Shown here piece by piece: positions 48,425-56,163 of a DNA stretch of 64,000 nucleotides (positions are counted from its first letter, which is position 1; every line of letters starts with the position of its first letter). The position numbers and the translations under genes were made by a program. Source of the stretch: Paludibacteraceae bacterium (lineage in GTDB: Bacteria > Bacteroidota > Bacteroidia > Bacteroidales > Paludibacteraceae); the NCBI GenBank assembly GCA_017471175.1, contig JAFUVS010000008.1, positions 32,477 through 96,476 on the forward strand. Reading direction: 5' to 3'. Below the pieces are notes generated by a model that worked only from the letters and a program-made list of their open reading frames with translations, did no database searches and was not told where the DNA came from.

Positions 48425-49582
48425 CTATTTCACCTTTATTCCTGCCGGCGTATAGACCGAACCGTCCCGCTCGATGTACAGCACGCCGTTTATCAGTTTT
48501 TTGCTGGCAGACGATGAGCCGCTACCCGACAGTGAGCCGGTGGTGTCATACACTTCGCCCCAAGTCATTACCACGTTCGGTATGCCCAATTCGGCAAGGC
48601 TCTGCATACGTTTCTGCGTCGCCCAGTACGACTCACGCCTGTCCACCCCGCTTTCCATCTCGTTCTCGTGTGAGGTAATCACCATCTTCGGAGCAAAACC
48701 ACGAAGCATAGATTCCAATTGGATGCTCTGTCCCTTGGTCAGCAGTATATCCACCTTGTATTGCTCGTGTATCTTGTCAATCCACGCCCAATCGCCCTCG
48801 TTGTCTTGCGCCCCCGTATGAGCCACCACGCCGCTCCCCTTGAAGTCCATCACATACACGTTGTTCTCCGCATTCCCGTTATGTCCGGGCAGCACATACA
48901 GCGTCATCCCGTCAATCGTCATCGTCTGCACCGTATCCGCCCCAATGGCTTCTACTCCTTCGCCCAAGTTCGTCCATAGACCGGCAGGGGCATACACCAT
49001 CTTGCCCGCATCCACGAACGACTTCGCTACCGAGCGGTTGGCGTGCCTGCTGTCCGAGTTCGTCACCAATAGCAAGTCGCACCTGTCCACCAACTCCATT
49101 ATGATCGAATCGTTCAGTATGGCTTTGCTCGTACCGCCCGGCACGACATCTACTGCCACCGTCATACTTCGCGTCTTGATTACAAAGCCGCTGTTGTATA
49201 GTTTGAACACCCGAATACCCTGCGGCACTCTCTCTTCCATCTTCGTCGTAGCACGTGCCATACGGTCGGTCACAAACGAATAGAATGCCGTGCGTCGATT
49301 GTATTCCGCATCGTGCAGAAACTGATCCAACGTCACCAATGCCAAACGGCGTTGGTTATTCACTTCCGCCATCGGCGGATTAGCCTCTAACATCTTGTCT
49401 ATAAGAGGGTAGGCTACCTTGGCTTGGGCATTCAGATACGCCACTGCCGAACCCCAATATACATAGTCGTCCGGCGATACGGTCGCCTGCTTGCGCTGAG
49501 CCGATACAGACATCAACGAGGCTATCACAAAGGTCATCCCCGTCAGCACCAAACGGCTCGGAAGAGAAAATATGTGTTTCAT
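48425..49582 (-). CDS. Exported MBL-fold paralogue lacking the metal-binding motif, with a C-terminal sorting-like module
   Basis: A 385-residue protein with a signal peptide (about 1-28, ending SVSA). It aligns along its length with the neighbour at 47335-48372: YVYWGSA, LDQFLHDAEYN, KLYNSGFVIK, VPGGTSKAILNDSII. At the place of SHFHPDHAN it has TNSDSRHAN, so two His and the Asp of HxHxDH are gone. LPGHNGN and ITSHENEM keep the later His residues. It is therefore probably a non-catalytic pseudoenzyme or one with a changed metal site. The end, KKLINGVLYIERDGSVYTPA then GIKVK, matches the tails of the B-repeat and LRR proteins. It sits 46 nt after kamE. Confidence 0.83.
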   Translation of the reverse strand: MKHIFSLPSRLVLTGMTFVIASLMSVSAQRKQATVSPDDYVYWGSAVAYLNAQAKVAYPLIDKMLEANPPMAEVNNQRRLALVTLDQFLHDAEYNRRTAFYSFVTDRMARATTKMEERVPQGIRVFKLYNSGFVIKTRSMTVAVDVVPGGTSKAILNDSIIMELVDRCDLLLVTNSDSRHANRSVAKSFVDAGKMVYAPAGLWTNLGEGVEAIGADTVQTMTIDGMTLYVLPGHNGNAENNVYVMDFKGSGVVAHTGAQDNEGDWAWIDKIHEQYKVDILLTKGQSIQLESMLRGFAPKMVITSHENEMESGVDRRESYWATQKRMQSLAELGIPNVVMTWGEVYDTTGSLSGSGSSSASKKLINGVLYIERDGSVYTPAGIKVK

Positions 49583-49628
49583 AGTGTTTTGAAGAATTGT
49601 GTGTTATAGAAAAAATCGGGCAGTGTCC

Positions 49629-50417
49629 TTATTTCATTCCGCGTTTGTCCATCTCTTGGACGATGAACGAAGCCACATCGTCTGCATACGTGTTCATCCC
49701 GAAGCCGGCATCGAAACCAAGTTCCTGCGCCAACTCGTGCGTGATGCGTGCACCGCCGCAGCAGCAGATCATCTTGTCGCGCAGACCCTCCGCTTCCATC
49801 AGCTCGATGAAGTTCGTCAGGTTCTTGATATGCACGTCTTTCTGCGTTACGGTCTGCGAGATGATGAGCGCGTCCGCATGCAGTTCCACGCCCTTGGCAA
49901 TAAAGTCCTCATTCGGCACCTGCGACCCCAAGTTGTACGCCTCTATCATCTCGTAACGCTCCAACCCGTAGTGACCTGCATAGCCTTTCATATTCATTAT
50001 CGCATCAATGCCCACCGTATGCGCATCCGTTCCCGTAGAAGCACCGACTATCACAATCTTCCTGCCGAAGTGCTGACGGATATACTCGTCCGTATCCGGC
50101 ATCGACATCACGTTCGACTCCACTTTGGGGACATAAATCGACGAGTAGTTCACCGTATGCGTACAACTACCATAGCAGTTGAAGAACGTGAAACCGGGAG
50201 TCAGTTCTTTGTAATAGACCACCGACGGGTTGTTCAGCCCCATCTCTTTGAGCAGTTGCTTGGCAGCTTCCACAGCTTCCGCTCCGCAAGGCACAGGCAA
50301 GGTGAAACTCAGTTGCACCTTACCATCGTTCATCGTATCGCCGTAAGGCTTAATCTTGGTCAGGTCGAGGGTCTTGTCAAAGTCCTTCGCCTCCATACTG
50401 TATAGTCCTTCGCTCAT
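49629..50417 (-). CDS. kamE: Lysine 5,6-aminomutase beta subunit
   Basis: A 262-residue B12- and PLP-binding subunit that, with KamD, moves the terminal amino group of beta-lysine or D-lysine to carbon 5. The cobalamin motif D131-A-H133-T-V-G136 provides the lower axial His, and K144 (MNMKG) matches the PLP-binding lysine position described for the Clostridium sticklandii enzyme (His133, Lys144). The downstream QTVTQKDVHIKNLT and ICCCGGARIT complete the Rossmann B12 domain. The ATG overlaps the kamD stop by one base (TAATG). The upstream step (kamA) and downstream steps (kdd, kce, kal) are not in the window. Confidence 0.94.
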   Translation of the reverse strand: MSEGLYSMEAKDFDKTLDLTKIKPYGDTMNDGKVQLSFTLPVPCGAEAVEAAKQLLKEMGLNNPSVVYYKELTPGFTFFNCYGSCTHTVNYSSIYVPKVESNVMSMPDTDEYIRQHFGRKIVIVGASTGTDAHTVGIDAIMNMKGYAGHYGLERYEMIEAYNLGSQVPNEDFIAKGVELHADALIISQTVTQKDVHIKNLTNFIELMEAEGLRDKMICCCGGARITHELAQELGFDAGFGMNTYADDVASFIVQEMDKRGMK

Positions 50418-51970
50418 TATCTTTTCCCTTTCATTAGTTCAATAAACGGATTGAAATAGTTGTCTTTCTTCATACGAACGCCGGCTAATCCTTTGCCGCC
50501 CGTCTTCGGACGTTTCACATCGCCGAAGATACCTTTCTCGAGGGCAGTGAACAGCCCCTCGCTCACCATCTCTTCTAATAGTTTGATGCTGTTGTCCAAC
50601 ACCAATGCGGCACGCGTGCGGCAGATTCCGCCCTCGCGGAACTCCATCTCCTCGCCGATGTCGCGCATGTTGTTGAAGATATACTTCGCGTTCTCTATAC
50701 TCAGGTAGCGGTCGCTCATAAAGGGCGTATGGATAGCCTCTGTCGGCATACCTAAAAGCTGAATGCCTTGGTGCGTCCATATTCCTACCATATTGAACAG
50801 CGCATCCTGTATGTGTCCTCTGAAAATGTTACCCGTCATAAACTTCGTTGGCGGCATATACTTTAAGGTCGCTTTCGGGAAAATCTCACGCGTCATCTGC
50901 GCCTGCGCCAACTCCAGCAGAAAGCCGTTCTCCAACATCGGATCCATCTCAAAGGCGTGTCCCAAACCCATCTGTTCCTCTTTCAGTCCCGCCATCAGTG
51001 CTAACTGCTCGTTGATAAGGTCGCTCGCTAACACCGTATGAGCCGCCTCGACAGCGTCCGCCGTGGTCAGGTAGTTGTCCTCGCCCGTGTTGATGATGAC
51101 TCCCGCAAAGCCGTTGATGATACGCGACATATACTGGTCAATCAAGGTGCGCTGCATATTGATGTCGCGGAACAGAATGCCGTATAGTGCATCGTTCAGC
51201 ATCACGTCCAAGCCCTCGAACGCACCCATAATGGCTATCTCCGGCATACACAACCCCGAGCAGTAGTTACACAGGCGGATATACCTGCCTTGTTCCTCGC
51301 CCACTTCGTCCAACGCCTTGCGCATAATGCGGAAGTTCTCTTGGGTGGCAAACGTGCCGCCGAACCCTTCGGTGGTCGCCCCGTAAGGCACGTAGTCCAA
51401 CAGCGACTGACCCGTCGTGCGAATCACGGCTATCACGTCCGCCCCCTGACGGGCACCCGCTTGGGCTTGCACCACATCTTCGTAGATGTTTCCCGTTGCC
51501 ACGATGATATAGAGGTAGGGCTTCGGTCCTTCGCCGATGGTCTCAAGGTAGTGTTCGCGGCGTTGGCGGCGGGTGCGGATGCGTTCAATACTGCTGTCTA
51601 TGGTCGGTTGCAGCACCTCCATCAGACGTTTGCGGTCGGTCGTAACCACCTTCGTCAGGTCTAATTCGCCCTTCGCCACTTTCTCGGCAATCTCCTGCGG
51701 ACAAAGACCCGTGGACAGCATCGCGTTCCCGATGAAGAACAGCACGCCTTCGCCCAATACATCTTTTTCCATCAAGGCATCCACCACTACGTTCGGCAGC
51801 GGCACTCCGTTCGCGTCCACGCCGTCTATGCCCATCAGTCGGCATAGCGTGCGCTCCACGGCTACCGTTGTGTACTGCTCCACGAACGTCTGAACCTCAG
51901 TGGCTATCTTACCCGCCAACGAGCGGGCATAAGCCACCTTCTCAAAATCCAATCCAAGTTTACTCTCCAT
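50417..51970 (-). CDS. kamD: Lysine 5,6-aminomutase alpha subunit
   Basis: A 517-residue TIM-barrel subunit of the adenosylcobalamin/PLP-dependent aminomutase. GVPLPNVVVDALMEKD, YIIVATGNIYEDVVQAQAGARQGADVIAVIRTTGQSLLDYVPYGATTEGFGGTFATQ-like segments and SGLCMPEIAIMGAFEGLDVMLNDALYGI match KamD. It forms an alpha2-beta2 enzyme with KamE. Length is as expected. It heads a four-gene transcript with kamE and two exported MBL-fold proteins. The leader contains five 8-nt repeats and a consensus promoter about 60-90 nt upstream. Confidence 0.94.
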   Translation of the reverse strand: MESKLGLDFEKVAYARSLAGKIATEVQTFVEQYTTVAVERTLCRLMGIDGVDANGVPLPNVVVDALMEKDVLGEGVLFFIGNAMLSTGLCPQEIAEKVAKGELDLTKVVTTDRKRLMEVLQPTIDSSIERIRTRRQRREHYLETIGEGPKPYLYIIVATGNIYEDVVQAQAGARQGADVIAVIRTTGQSLLDYVPYGATTEGFGGTFATQENFRIMRKALDEVGEEQGRYIRLCNYCSGLCMPEIAIMGAFEGLDVMLNDALYGILFRDINMQRTLIDQYMSRIINGFAGVIINTGEDNYLTTADAVEAAHTVLASDLINEQLALMAGLKEEQMGLGHAFEMDPMLENGFLLELAQAQMTREIFPKATLKYMPPTKFMTGNIFRGHIQDALFNMVGIWTHQGIQLLGMPTEAIHTPFMSDRYLSIENAKYIFNNMRDIGEEMEFREGGICRTRAALVLDNSIKLLEEMVSEGLFTALEKGIFGDVKRPKTGGKGLAGVRMKKDNYFNPFIELMKGKR

Positions 51971-51975
51971 ATTAT

Positions 51976-52015
51976 GTTTATGCGTTTATGAGTTTATCAG
52001 TTTATGCGTTTACGT
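51976..52015 (-). repeat. 8-nt tandem repeat in the kamD leader
   Basis: GTTTATGC, GTTTATGA, GTTTATCA, GTTTATGC, GTTTACGT on the plus strand: five units in exact 8-nt register, ending 5 nt before the ATG. In the mRNA it reads (NNATAAAC)n. Confidence 0.85.
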
Positions 52016-52027
52016 GTTATTGTGCCG

Positions 52028-52059
52028 CAAAGGTAAGCCTTTTCTCTTATTCTCACAAA
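52028..52059 (-). promoter_or_regulatory. Promoter of the kamDE-MBL operon
   Basis: On the minus strand TTTG (52056-52059), 20 nt, TACCTTTG (52028-52035). Confidence 0.82.
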
Positions 52060-52204
52060 GTTACTTGTTTTTTGTTACATTTTTTGCTTATTTTTAGTTA
52101 CATTTTTTGCCTGTTTCTTTGTTTTTTCGTTTGCATCTTCGATTTTTCAACTACCCCCCAAATGTTTGTTACGCGGTAGAAGCAAAATACGATTCAGCAC
52201 CACA

Positions 52205-52237
52205 AAAAAGGAGAACCGTTTTGCGATTCTCCTTTTT
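52205..52237. terminator. Terminator of the tRNA operon (possibly bidirectional)
   Basis: AAAAAGGAGAA (52205-52215) pairs with TTCTCCTTTTT (52227-52237) around an 11-nt loop, flanked by A- and T-runs; it lies 23 nt after tRNA-Leu(GAG). Confidence 0.82.
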
Positions 52238-52259
52238 CTTTTCTTTTTTCTTTTTCTTG

Positions 52260-52343
52260 TGCGCAGGATGAGACTCGAACTCACACGATCTTGCGACCAC
52301 TACCCCCTCAAAGTAGCGTGTATACCAATTTCACCACCTGCGC
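52260..52343 (-). tRNA. tRNA-Leu (anticodon GAG)
   Basis: Acceptor GCGCAGG/CCTGCGC, anticodon stem CTACT/GGTAG around TTGAGGG, a class II variable arm, T-arm with TTCGAGT, discriminator A. No CCA encoded. Confidence 0.94.
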
Positions 52344-52370
52344 TCTCAAAACAAAGACCATCCTGCTTTG

Positions 52371-52452
52371 TGCCCGGAACAGGACTCGAACCTGCACACC
52401 TCGCGGCATGCGCACCTGAAACGCACGCGTCTACCAATTCCGCCATCCGGGC
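52371..52452 (-). tRNA. tRNA-Leu (anticodon CAG)
   Basis: Acceptor GCCCGGA/TCCGGGC, anticodon stem TGCGT/GCGCA around TTCAGGT, long variable arm, T-arm with TTCGAGT, discriminator A. Confidence 0.94.
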
Positions 52453-52500
52453 TTCCTGTTACCAGTCTGTCAAAAAAAAGCAGGCACCTGACCTGCTTCG

Positions 52501-52573
<73 letters not shown>

Positions 52574-52618
52574 AATTCCCGCTTGTTAAAGAACAACTTC
52601 TTTTCTCAAAAGCGGCTG

Positions 52619-52650
52619 CAAAGGTACGACGTTTTATACACCTGACCAAA
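52619..52650 (-). promoter_or_regulatory. Promoter of the Gly-Leu-Leu tRNA operon
   Basis: On the minus strand TTTG (52647-52650), 20 nt, TACCTTTG (52619-52626), 46 nt before tRNA-Gly. Confidence 0.82.
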
Positions 52651-52695
52651 TGTTAGTGCGCTTTTTTTGTAAAAAAGTCTATAACTTGCAGCTAA

Positions 52696-53655
52696 TCAGT
52701 GCTGAAATTTTTGCAGGAATCGGTCGGCTTCCATCGCGGCTTTGCAACCCGAACCCGCCGCCACAATAGCCTGACGGTAATGCGGGTCGGCGCAGTCGCC
52801 CGCTGCAAACACACCTGCCACACCCGTGCAAGGACTATCCCCTGCCACGCGGATATACCCTTCCTCATCGCGCTCCAAGTAGTCCTTAAACAACTCGGTA
52901 TTAGGATGATGTCCGATAGCAAGGAAGAAACCGTCAATGGCTATATGTCGCTCCTCTGCTTCCGTCGTGTCTTTCTTGTAAATAAGGTCTGCACCTTGCA
53001 CCTTGCCTTCGCCCGTCAGTCGCAGCGTGTTATGCTCAAAGAGCACCTCTATCTTCGGGTTGTTCAGCACCCGTTGCTGCATAATCTCCGTGGCACGAAG
53101 GTATGGTTTGCGCACAATCAGATATACTTTCTGGCACAGTCCCGCCAAGTAACTCGCCTCTTCGCAAGCCGTGTCGCCGCCGCCCACTACCGCCACTGTC
53201 TTGCCGCGATAGAAGAACCCGTCGCACGTAGCGCAAGCACTTACGCCTTTGCCCATATACTCTTTTTCGGACGGCAGCCCTAACCACTTGGCAGAGGCTC
53301 CCGTAGCTATAATAACCGTTTGCGAGACATACTCGTCCTTGTCGTCCACCCATATACGGTGAGCCGGGGCTGTTCCCTTGGCGTTCGTGTCAAATTCCAC
53401 TTTCGTCACGATGCCGCTTACCATCTCGGTACCGAAACGCACAGCCTGACGGCGCATATCGTCTAAGAGTTGGAACGGCTCGCTGCCGTCCGGGAAACCG
53501 GGAAAATTCTCCACTATCGTGGTCATTGTCAGCTGACCGCCCTGTAGCGGACCGTCAATCAGTACGGGGTGAAGATTGGCACGGGAAGCATAGATGGCAG
53601 CGGTATAACCCGCAGGACCGCTACCTATAATCAAGCATTGAACGTTGGTTGTCAT
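52696..53655 (-). CDS. trxB: Thioredoxin reductase
   Basis: A 319-residue FAD/NADPH enzyme that reduces thioredoxin. The FAD motif is IIGSGPAGYTAAIYAS, the redox-active pair is in ACATCDGFF, the NADPH motif is VVGGGDTACEEASYL, and the C-terminal FAD segment is GVFAAGDCADPHYRQA. It starts MTTNVQCLIIG at ATG 53655; the longer open frame would run through the promoter. It is divergent from the GT4 gene. Confidence 0.95.
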   Translation of the reverse strand: MTTNVQCLIIGSGPAGYTAAIYASRANLHPVLIDGPLQGGQLTMTTIVENFPGFPDGSEPFQLLDDMRRQAVRFGTEMVSGIVTKVEFDTNAKGTAPAHRIWVDDKDEYVSQTVIIATGASAKWLGLPSEKEYMGKGVSACATCDGFFYRGKTVAVVGGGDTACEEASYLAGLCQKVYLIVRKPYLRATEIMQQRVLNNPKIEVLFEHNTLRLTGEGKVQGADLIYKKDTTEAEERHIAIDGFFLAIGHHPNTELFKDYLERDEEGYIRVAGDSPCTGVAGVFAAGDCADPHYRQAIVAAGSGCKAAMEADRFLQKFQH

Positions 53656-53714
53656 AGTATTTGTTGTATTTATTTTGTTCGTATTCGTATCATCTTGTTG
53701 CCGTAAACGGCGCA

Positions 53715-53745
53715 CAAAAGTACAAAAAATCAGTAACTGACCGAA
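53715..53745 (-). promoter_or_regulatory. Promoter of trxB
   Basis: On the minus strand TTCG (53742-53745, one mismatch), 19 nt, TACTTTTG (53715-53722). Confidence 0.6.
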
Positions 53746-53749
53746 AAAT

Positions 53750-53781
53750 TTTACTACTTTGCTAAAAAATGCCTATCTTTG
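53750..53781 (+). promoter_or_regulatory. Promoter of the GT4-EamA unit
   Basis: TTTA (53750-53753, one mismatch), 20 nt, TATCTTTG (53774-53781), 28 nt before the GT4 ATG. Confidence 0.6.
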
Positions 53782-53808
53782 CGCGATTTTTTTACGACTA
53801 CTAACGAT

Positions 53809-54912
53809 ATGAAGATAGCCATTATAGGTACGGCTTGGCCCTATCGGGGCGGTATAGCGGCTTTTAATGAACGCTTGGCAAAAGAGTTCATCGCCGAAGG
53901 TCATCAAGTGGATATCATCACTTTTACCCTTCAGTATCCGTCCTTCCTTTTCCCCGGCAAAACGCAATACACCGACTCTCCTGCTTCCCAAGGATTGCAT
54001 ATTGAGCGGCTCATCCATTCGATGAATCCCATTAATTGGCAGCGTGTGGGCAATATATTGCTCAAGCGTGAGTACGACCTCGCCGTGGTAGCCTACTGGA
54101 TGCCCGCTATGGCTCCTTGCTTGGGGACTATCAGCCGTATCTTAAAGAAGAAAACGCGTGTCGTTGCGCTGATGCACAATGTGATGGCACACGATACGAA
54201 GAAGACGGTACAGCAACTCACCCGCTATTTCGTTCAGAGCATTGACAAAGCCGTGGTGATGGTGGAGGCGGAGCGGCATAACCTCGCTTATTTCCGAAAA
54301 GACCTGCCGTGTGTGGTTTCTCCGCATCCGATTTACGACTCCTATGGCGAGCTGATGACTAAAGCCGAGGCAGCAGCCAAACTCAACCTCGACCCCGACT
54401 ACACCTATCTGCTTTTCTTCGGACTCATTCGCGACTACAAAGGGTTGGATCAACTGCTTCAAGCATACGCCAAGGTGCGCAATCCCAACGTCCGTCTTCT
54501 TATTGCGGGCGAGTACTACAGCAACCAAGCGATGTACGAGAATATGATTCGCGACCTCCGAATTGAGCAGTCTGTCATCTGCCATACCCATTATATCCCG
54601 GACGAAGAGGTGGCAGCCTATTTCTCCATAGCCGACCTTGTAGTGCAGCCTTATAAGTCTGCCACACAAAGCGGTATCACGCAGATTGCCTACCATTTCA
54701 GCAAACCGATGCTCGTTACGCGGGTAGGCGGCTTGCCCGAGATGGTGCCGGACGGCAAAGCCGGTTACGTGGTCGAACCCTCCGTGGCGGCTATCGCGAT
54801 GGGGCTGATTGACTTCTGCAACAACCCCGACCCGACCCGTTTCGCCGCAGGTATAGCCGAGCAGAAAAAGAAATACGCTTGGTCCACTATGACGCGAGCC
54901 ATCCTTTCCTAA
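53809..54912 (+). CDS. Glycosyltransferase family 4
   Basis: A 367-residue GT-B glycosyltransferase. The N-terminal KIAIIGTAWPYRGGIAAFNERLAKEF has the glycine-rich acceptor loop. The C-terminal half shows LLFFGLIRDYKGLDQLLQAY, LIAGEYY and the donor-binding VVQPYKSATQSGITQIAYHFSKPMLVTRVGGLPEMV with an E-x7-E-like region (the first Glu is replaced by Ser/Gln in SATQSG). Its substrate is unknown; no other sugar genes adjoin it. ATG 53809 was chosen over the TTG inside the promoter. An EamA transporter gene follows after 38 nt. Confidence 0.88.
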   Translation: MKIAIIGTAWPYRGGIAAFNERLAKEFIAEGHQVDIITFTLQYPSFLFPGKTQYTDSPASQGLHIERLIHSMNPINWQRVGNILLKREYDLAVVAYWMPAMAPCLGTISRILKKKTRVVALMHNVMAHDTKKTVQQLTRYFVQSIDKAVVMVEAERHNLAYFRKDLPCVVSPHPIYDSYGELMTKAEAAAKLNLDPDYTYLLFFGLIRDYKGLDQLLQAYAKVRNPNVRLLIAGEYYSNQAMYENMIRDLRIEQSVICHTHYIPDEEVAAYFSIADLVVQPYKSATQSGITQIAYHFSKPMLVTRVGGLPEMVPDGKAGYVVEPSVAAIAMGLIDFCNNPDPTRFAAGIAEQKKKYAWSTMTRAILS

Positions 54913-54950
54913 CGCTGTCTGTGTTGTATTTTTTGGGGAAGATTGAGGGT

Positions 54951-55850
54951 ATGACGCATTTCCAACGCACATTTATCGGCTTTGCTGCCGGCACGGCGGC
55001 AGGTATATCCTACGGACTGAACCCGCTTTTCGGCAAGCCGCTCTTGGACGGCGGTGTCCCTGTCCTCTCGATGCTCTTTTTCCGCTATGCCATCTCCGTT
55101 ATTCTGTTAGGTGCGTGGATGGCGTTGCGCCGCGAGTCGCTCCGCATCACTCGCCGCGAACTGCCCCTGCTTATTCTTCTCGGAGCACTGTTTGCAGGCA
55201 GCAGTGTCTTTCTCTTCGAGTCTTATAAGTTCATCCCCTCCGGCTTGGCGACCACCTTCGTCTATCTCTATCCCGTCTTTGTGGCAATCCTAATGGTCTT
55301 GCTGCGCGTCTATCCCAAGTGGCAGGTTTGGGTCAGCATTGCAGCCACGGTCGGCGGAGTAGTGATCCTCAGTTGGCCTGCCGAAGGTGTGGAGATTCAT
55401 TGGACTGGCACGGTTCTTGCTTCCCTCTCCGCGCTCTGTTATGCCACTTATTTAGTCATCGTCAATCGCTCCAAGCTGATTAGCCATCTCTCCGAACGGC
55501 TGATTACTCTCTATGCTCTTGCCGTCGGTGCCGTGGCTTTTTTGGTCTATATGATAGCGCAAGGTACACCTGTTACGCAGGGTATTGACACCTCTGCCGA
55601 AGTGCTTAACCTCATCGGTTTGGCTGTTTTCCCCACGATGACGGCTATGCTCACTATCGCCCTTTCCACGCGTATGATAGGTCCTGCCAAAACGTCTGTG
55701 TTGGGAGTCTTTGAACCCGTAACGGGCATACTCGTAGGCACGCTCGTCTTCCACGAACCTCTCACTGCCAATATCCTGGTCGGCATCGCCATCTGCATCG
55801 CCGCCGTACTCTTTATGGTTATAACCGAGAATGCCCCTTCAAAGCAATAA
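54951..55850 (+). CDS. EamA/DMT-family transporter
   Basis: A 299-residue inner-membrane transporter with ten predicted helices in two EamA repeats. The first repeat includes GISYGLNPLFGKPLL and FFRYAISVILLGAWM; the second starts with GTVLASLSALCYATYLVIVNRS and ends with VLGVFEPVTGILVGTLVFHEPLTANILVGIAICIAAVLF, which is the typical second-half signature. The substrate is not predictable. The start was set at ATG 54951, directly after the upstream gene. Confidence 0.88.
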   Translation: MTHFQRTFIGFAAGTAAGISYGLNPLFGKPLLDGGVPVLSMLFFRYAISVILLGAWMALRRESLRITRRELPLLILLGALFAGSSVFLFESYKFIPSGLATTFVYLYPVFVAILMVLLRVYPKWQVWVSIAATVGGVVILSWPAEGVEIHWTGTVLASLSALCYATYLVIVNRSKLISHLSERLITLYALAVGAVAFLVYMIAQGTPVTQGIDTSAEVLNLIGLAVFPTMTAMLTIALSTRMIGPAKTSVLGVFEPVTGILVGTLVFHEPLTANILVGIAICIAAVLFMVITENAPSKQ

Positions 55851-55901
55851 ACATAGCGTGCTAAATGGATTTCGTATATCGTTCTTAATCATTATGTTTG
55901 T

Positions 55902-55938
55902 ATGAAACGCAATTTGCGTTACGCAAATTGCGTTTCAT
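55902..55938. terminator. Perfect 37-nt palindrome (18-bp arms), possible bidirectional terminator
   Basis: ATGAAACGCAATTTGCGT at 55902-55919 and its exact complement at 55921-55938, separated by a single T. It lies 51 nt after the EamA stop. There is no long T-tract, so it could equally be a protein-binding site. Confidence 0.6.
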
Positions 55939-56005
55939 GTTTTGCGCGACAAAGGTACGGCTTTTTTGTCGGTATATGCAAGAATTTAGAAAAGAAAAAT
56001 CCGTA

Positions 56006-56082
56006 GTTACAAAAGTAAAATATATATACAATTTTACTTTTACAACTGTAAATAATTAGAAAAATCTACTTTTGGAAAAGTA
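56006..56082. repeat. Cluster of AAAAGTA/TACTTTT inverted repeats
   Basis: A 16-bp near-perfect inverted repeat (56006-56021 against 56031-56046, 14 of 16 paired) and a second TACTTTT-GG-AAAAGTA palindrome (56067-56082). All share the core AAAAGTA. No gene starts here, so the role is unclear. Confidence 0.6.
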
Positions 56083-56163
56083 AATTCAATTTGCGGTGAC
56101 TTTCATCAGTTCATCTGCCTGCTGCAAGCAGATCGGAATGACAGAATAGTTGGTAGGGAGTTG

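Larger units (their letters stand above)
55851..56163. other. Convergent intergenic region rich in palindromes
   Basis: About 313 nt between the EamA gene (plus) and the ABC ATPase gene (minus). No coding sequence. It contains the 37-nt palindrome, the TACTTTT palindrome cluster and a short ATCTGC...GCAGAT hairpin near 56113-56133. Confidence 0.65.

Noticed and set aside
47335-49582. Beta-lactamases conferring drug resistance.
   Set aside because: One copy lacks the metal motif, both have an unrelated N-terminal region and they are in a lysine-degradation operon.
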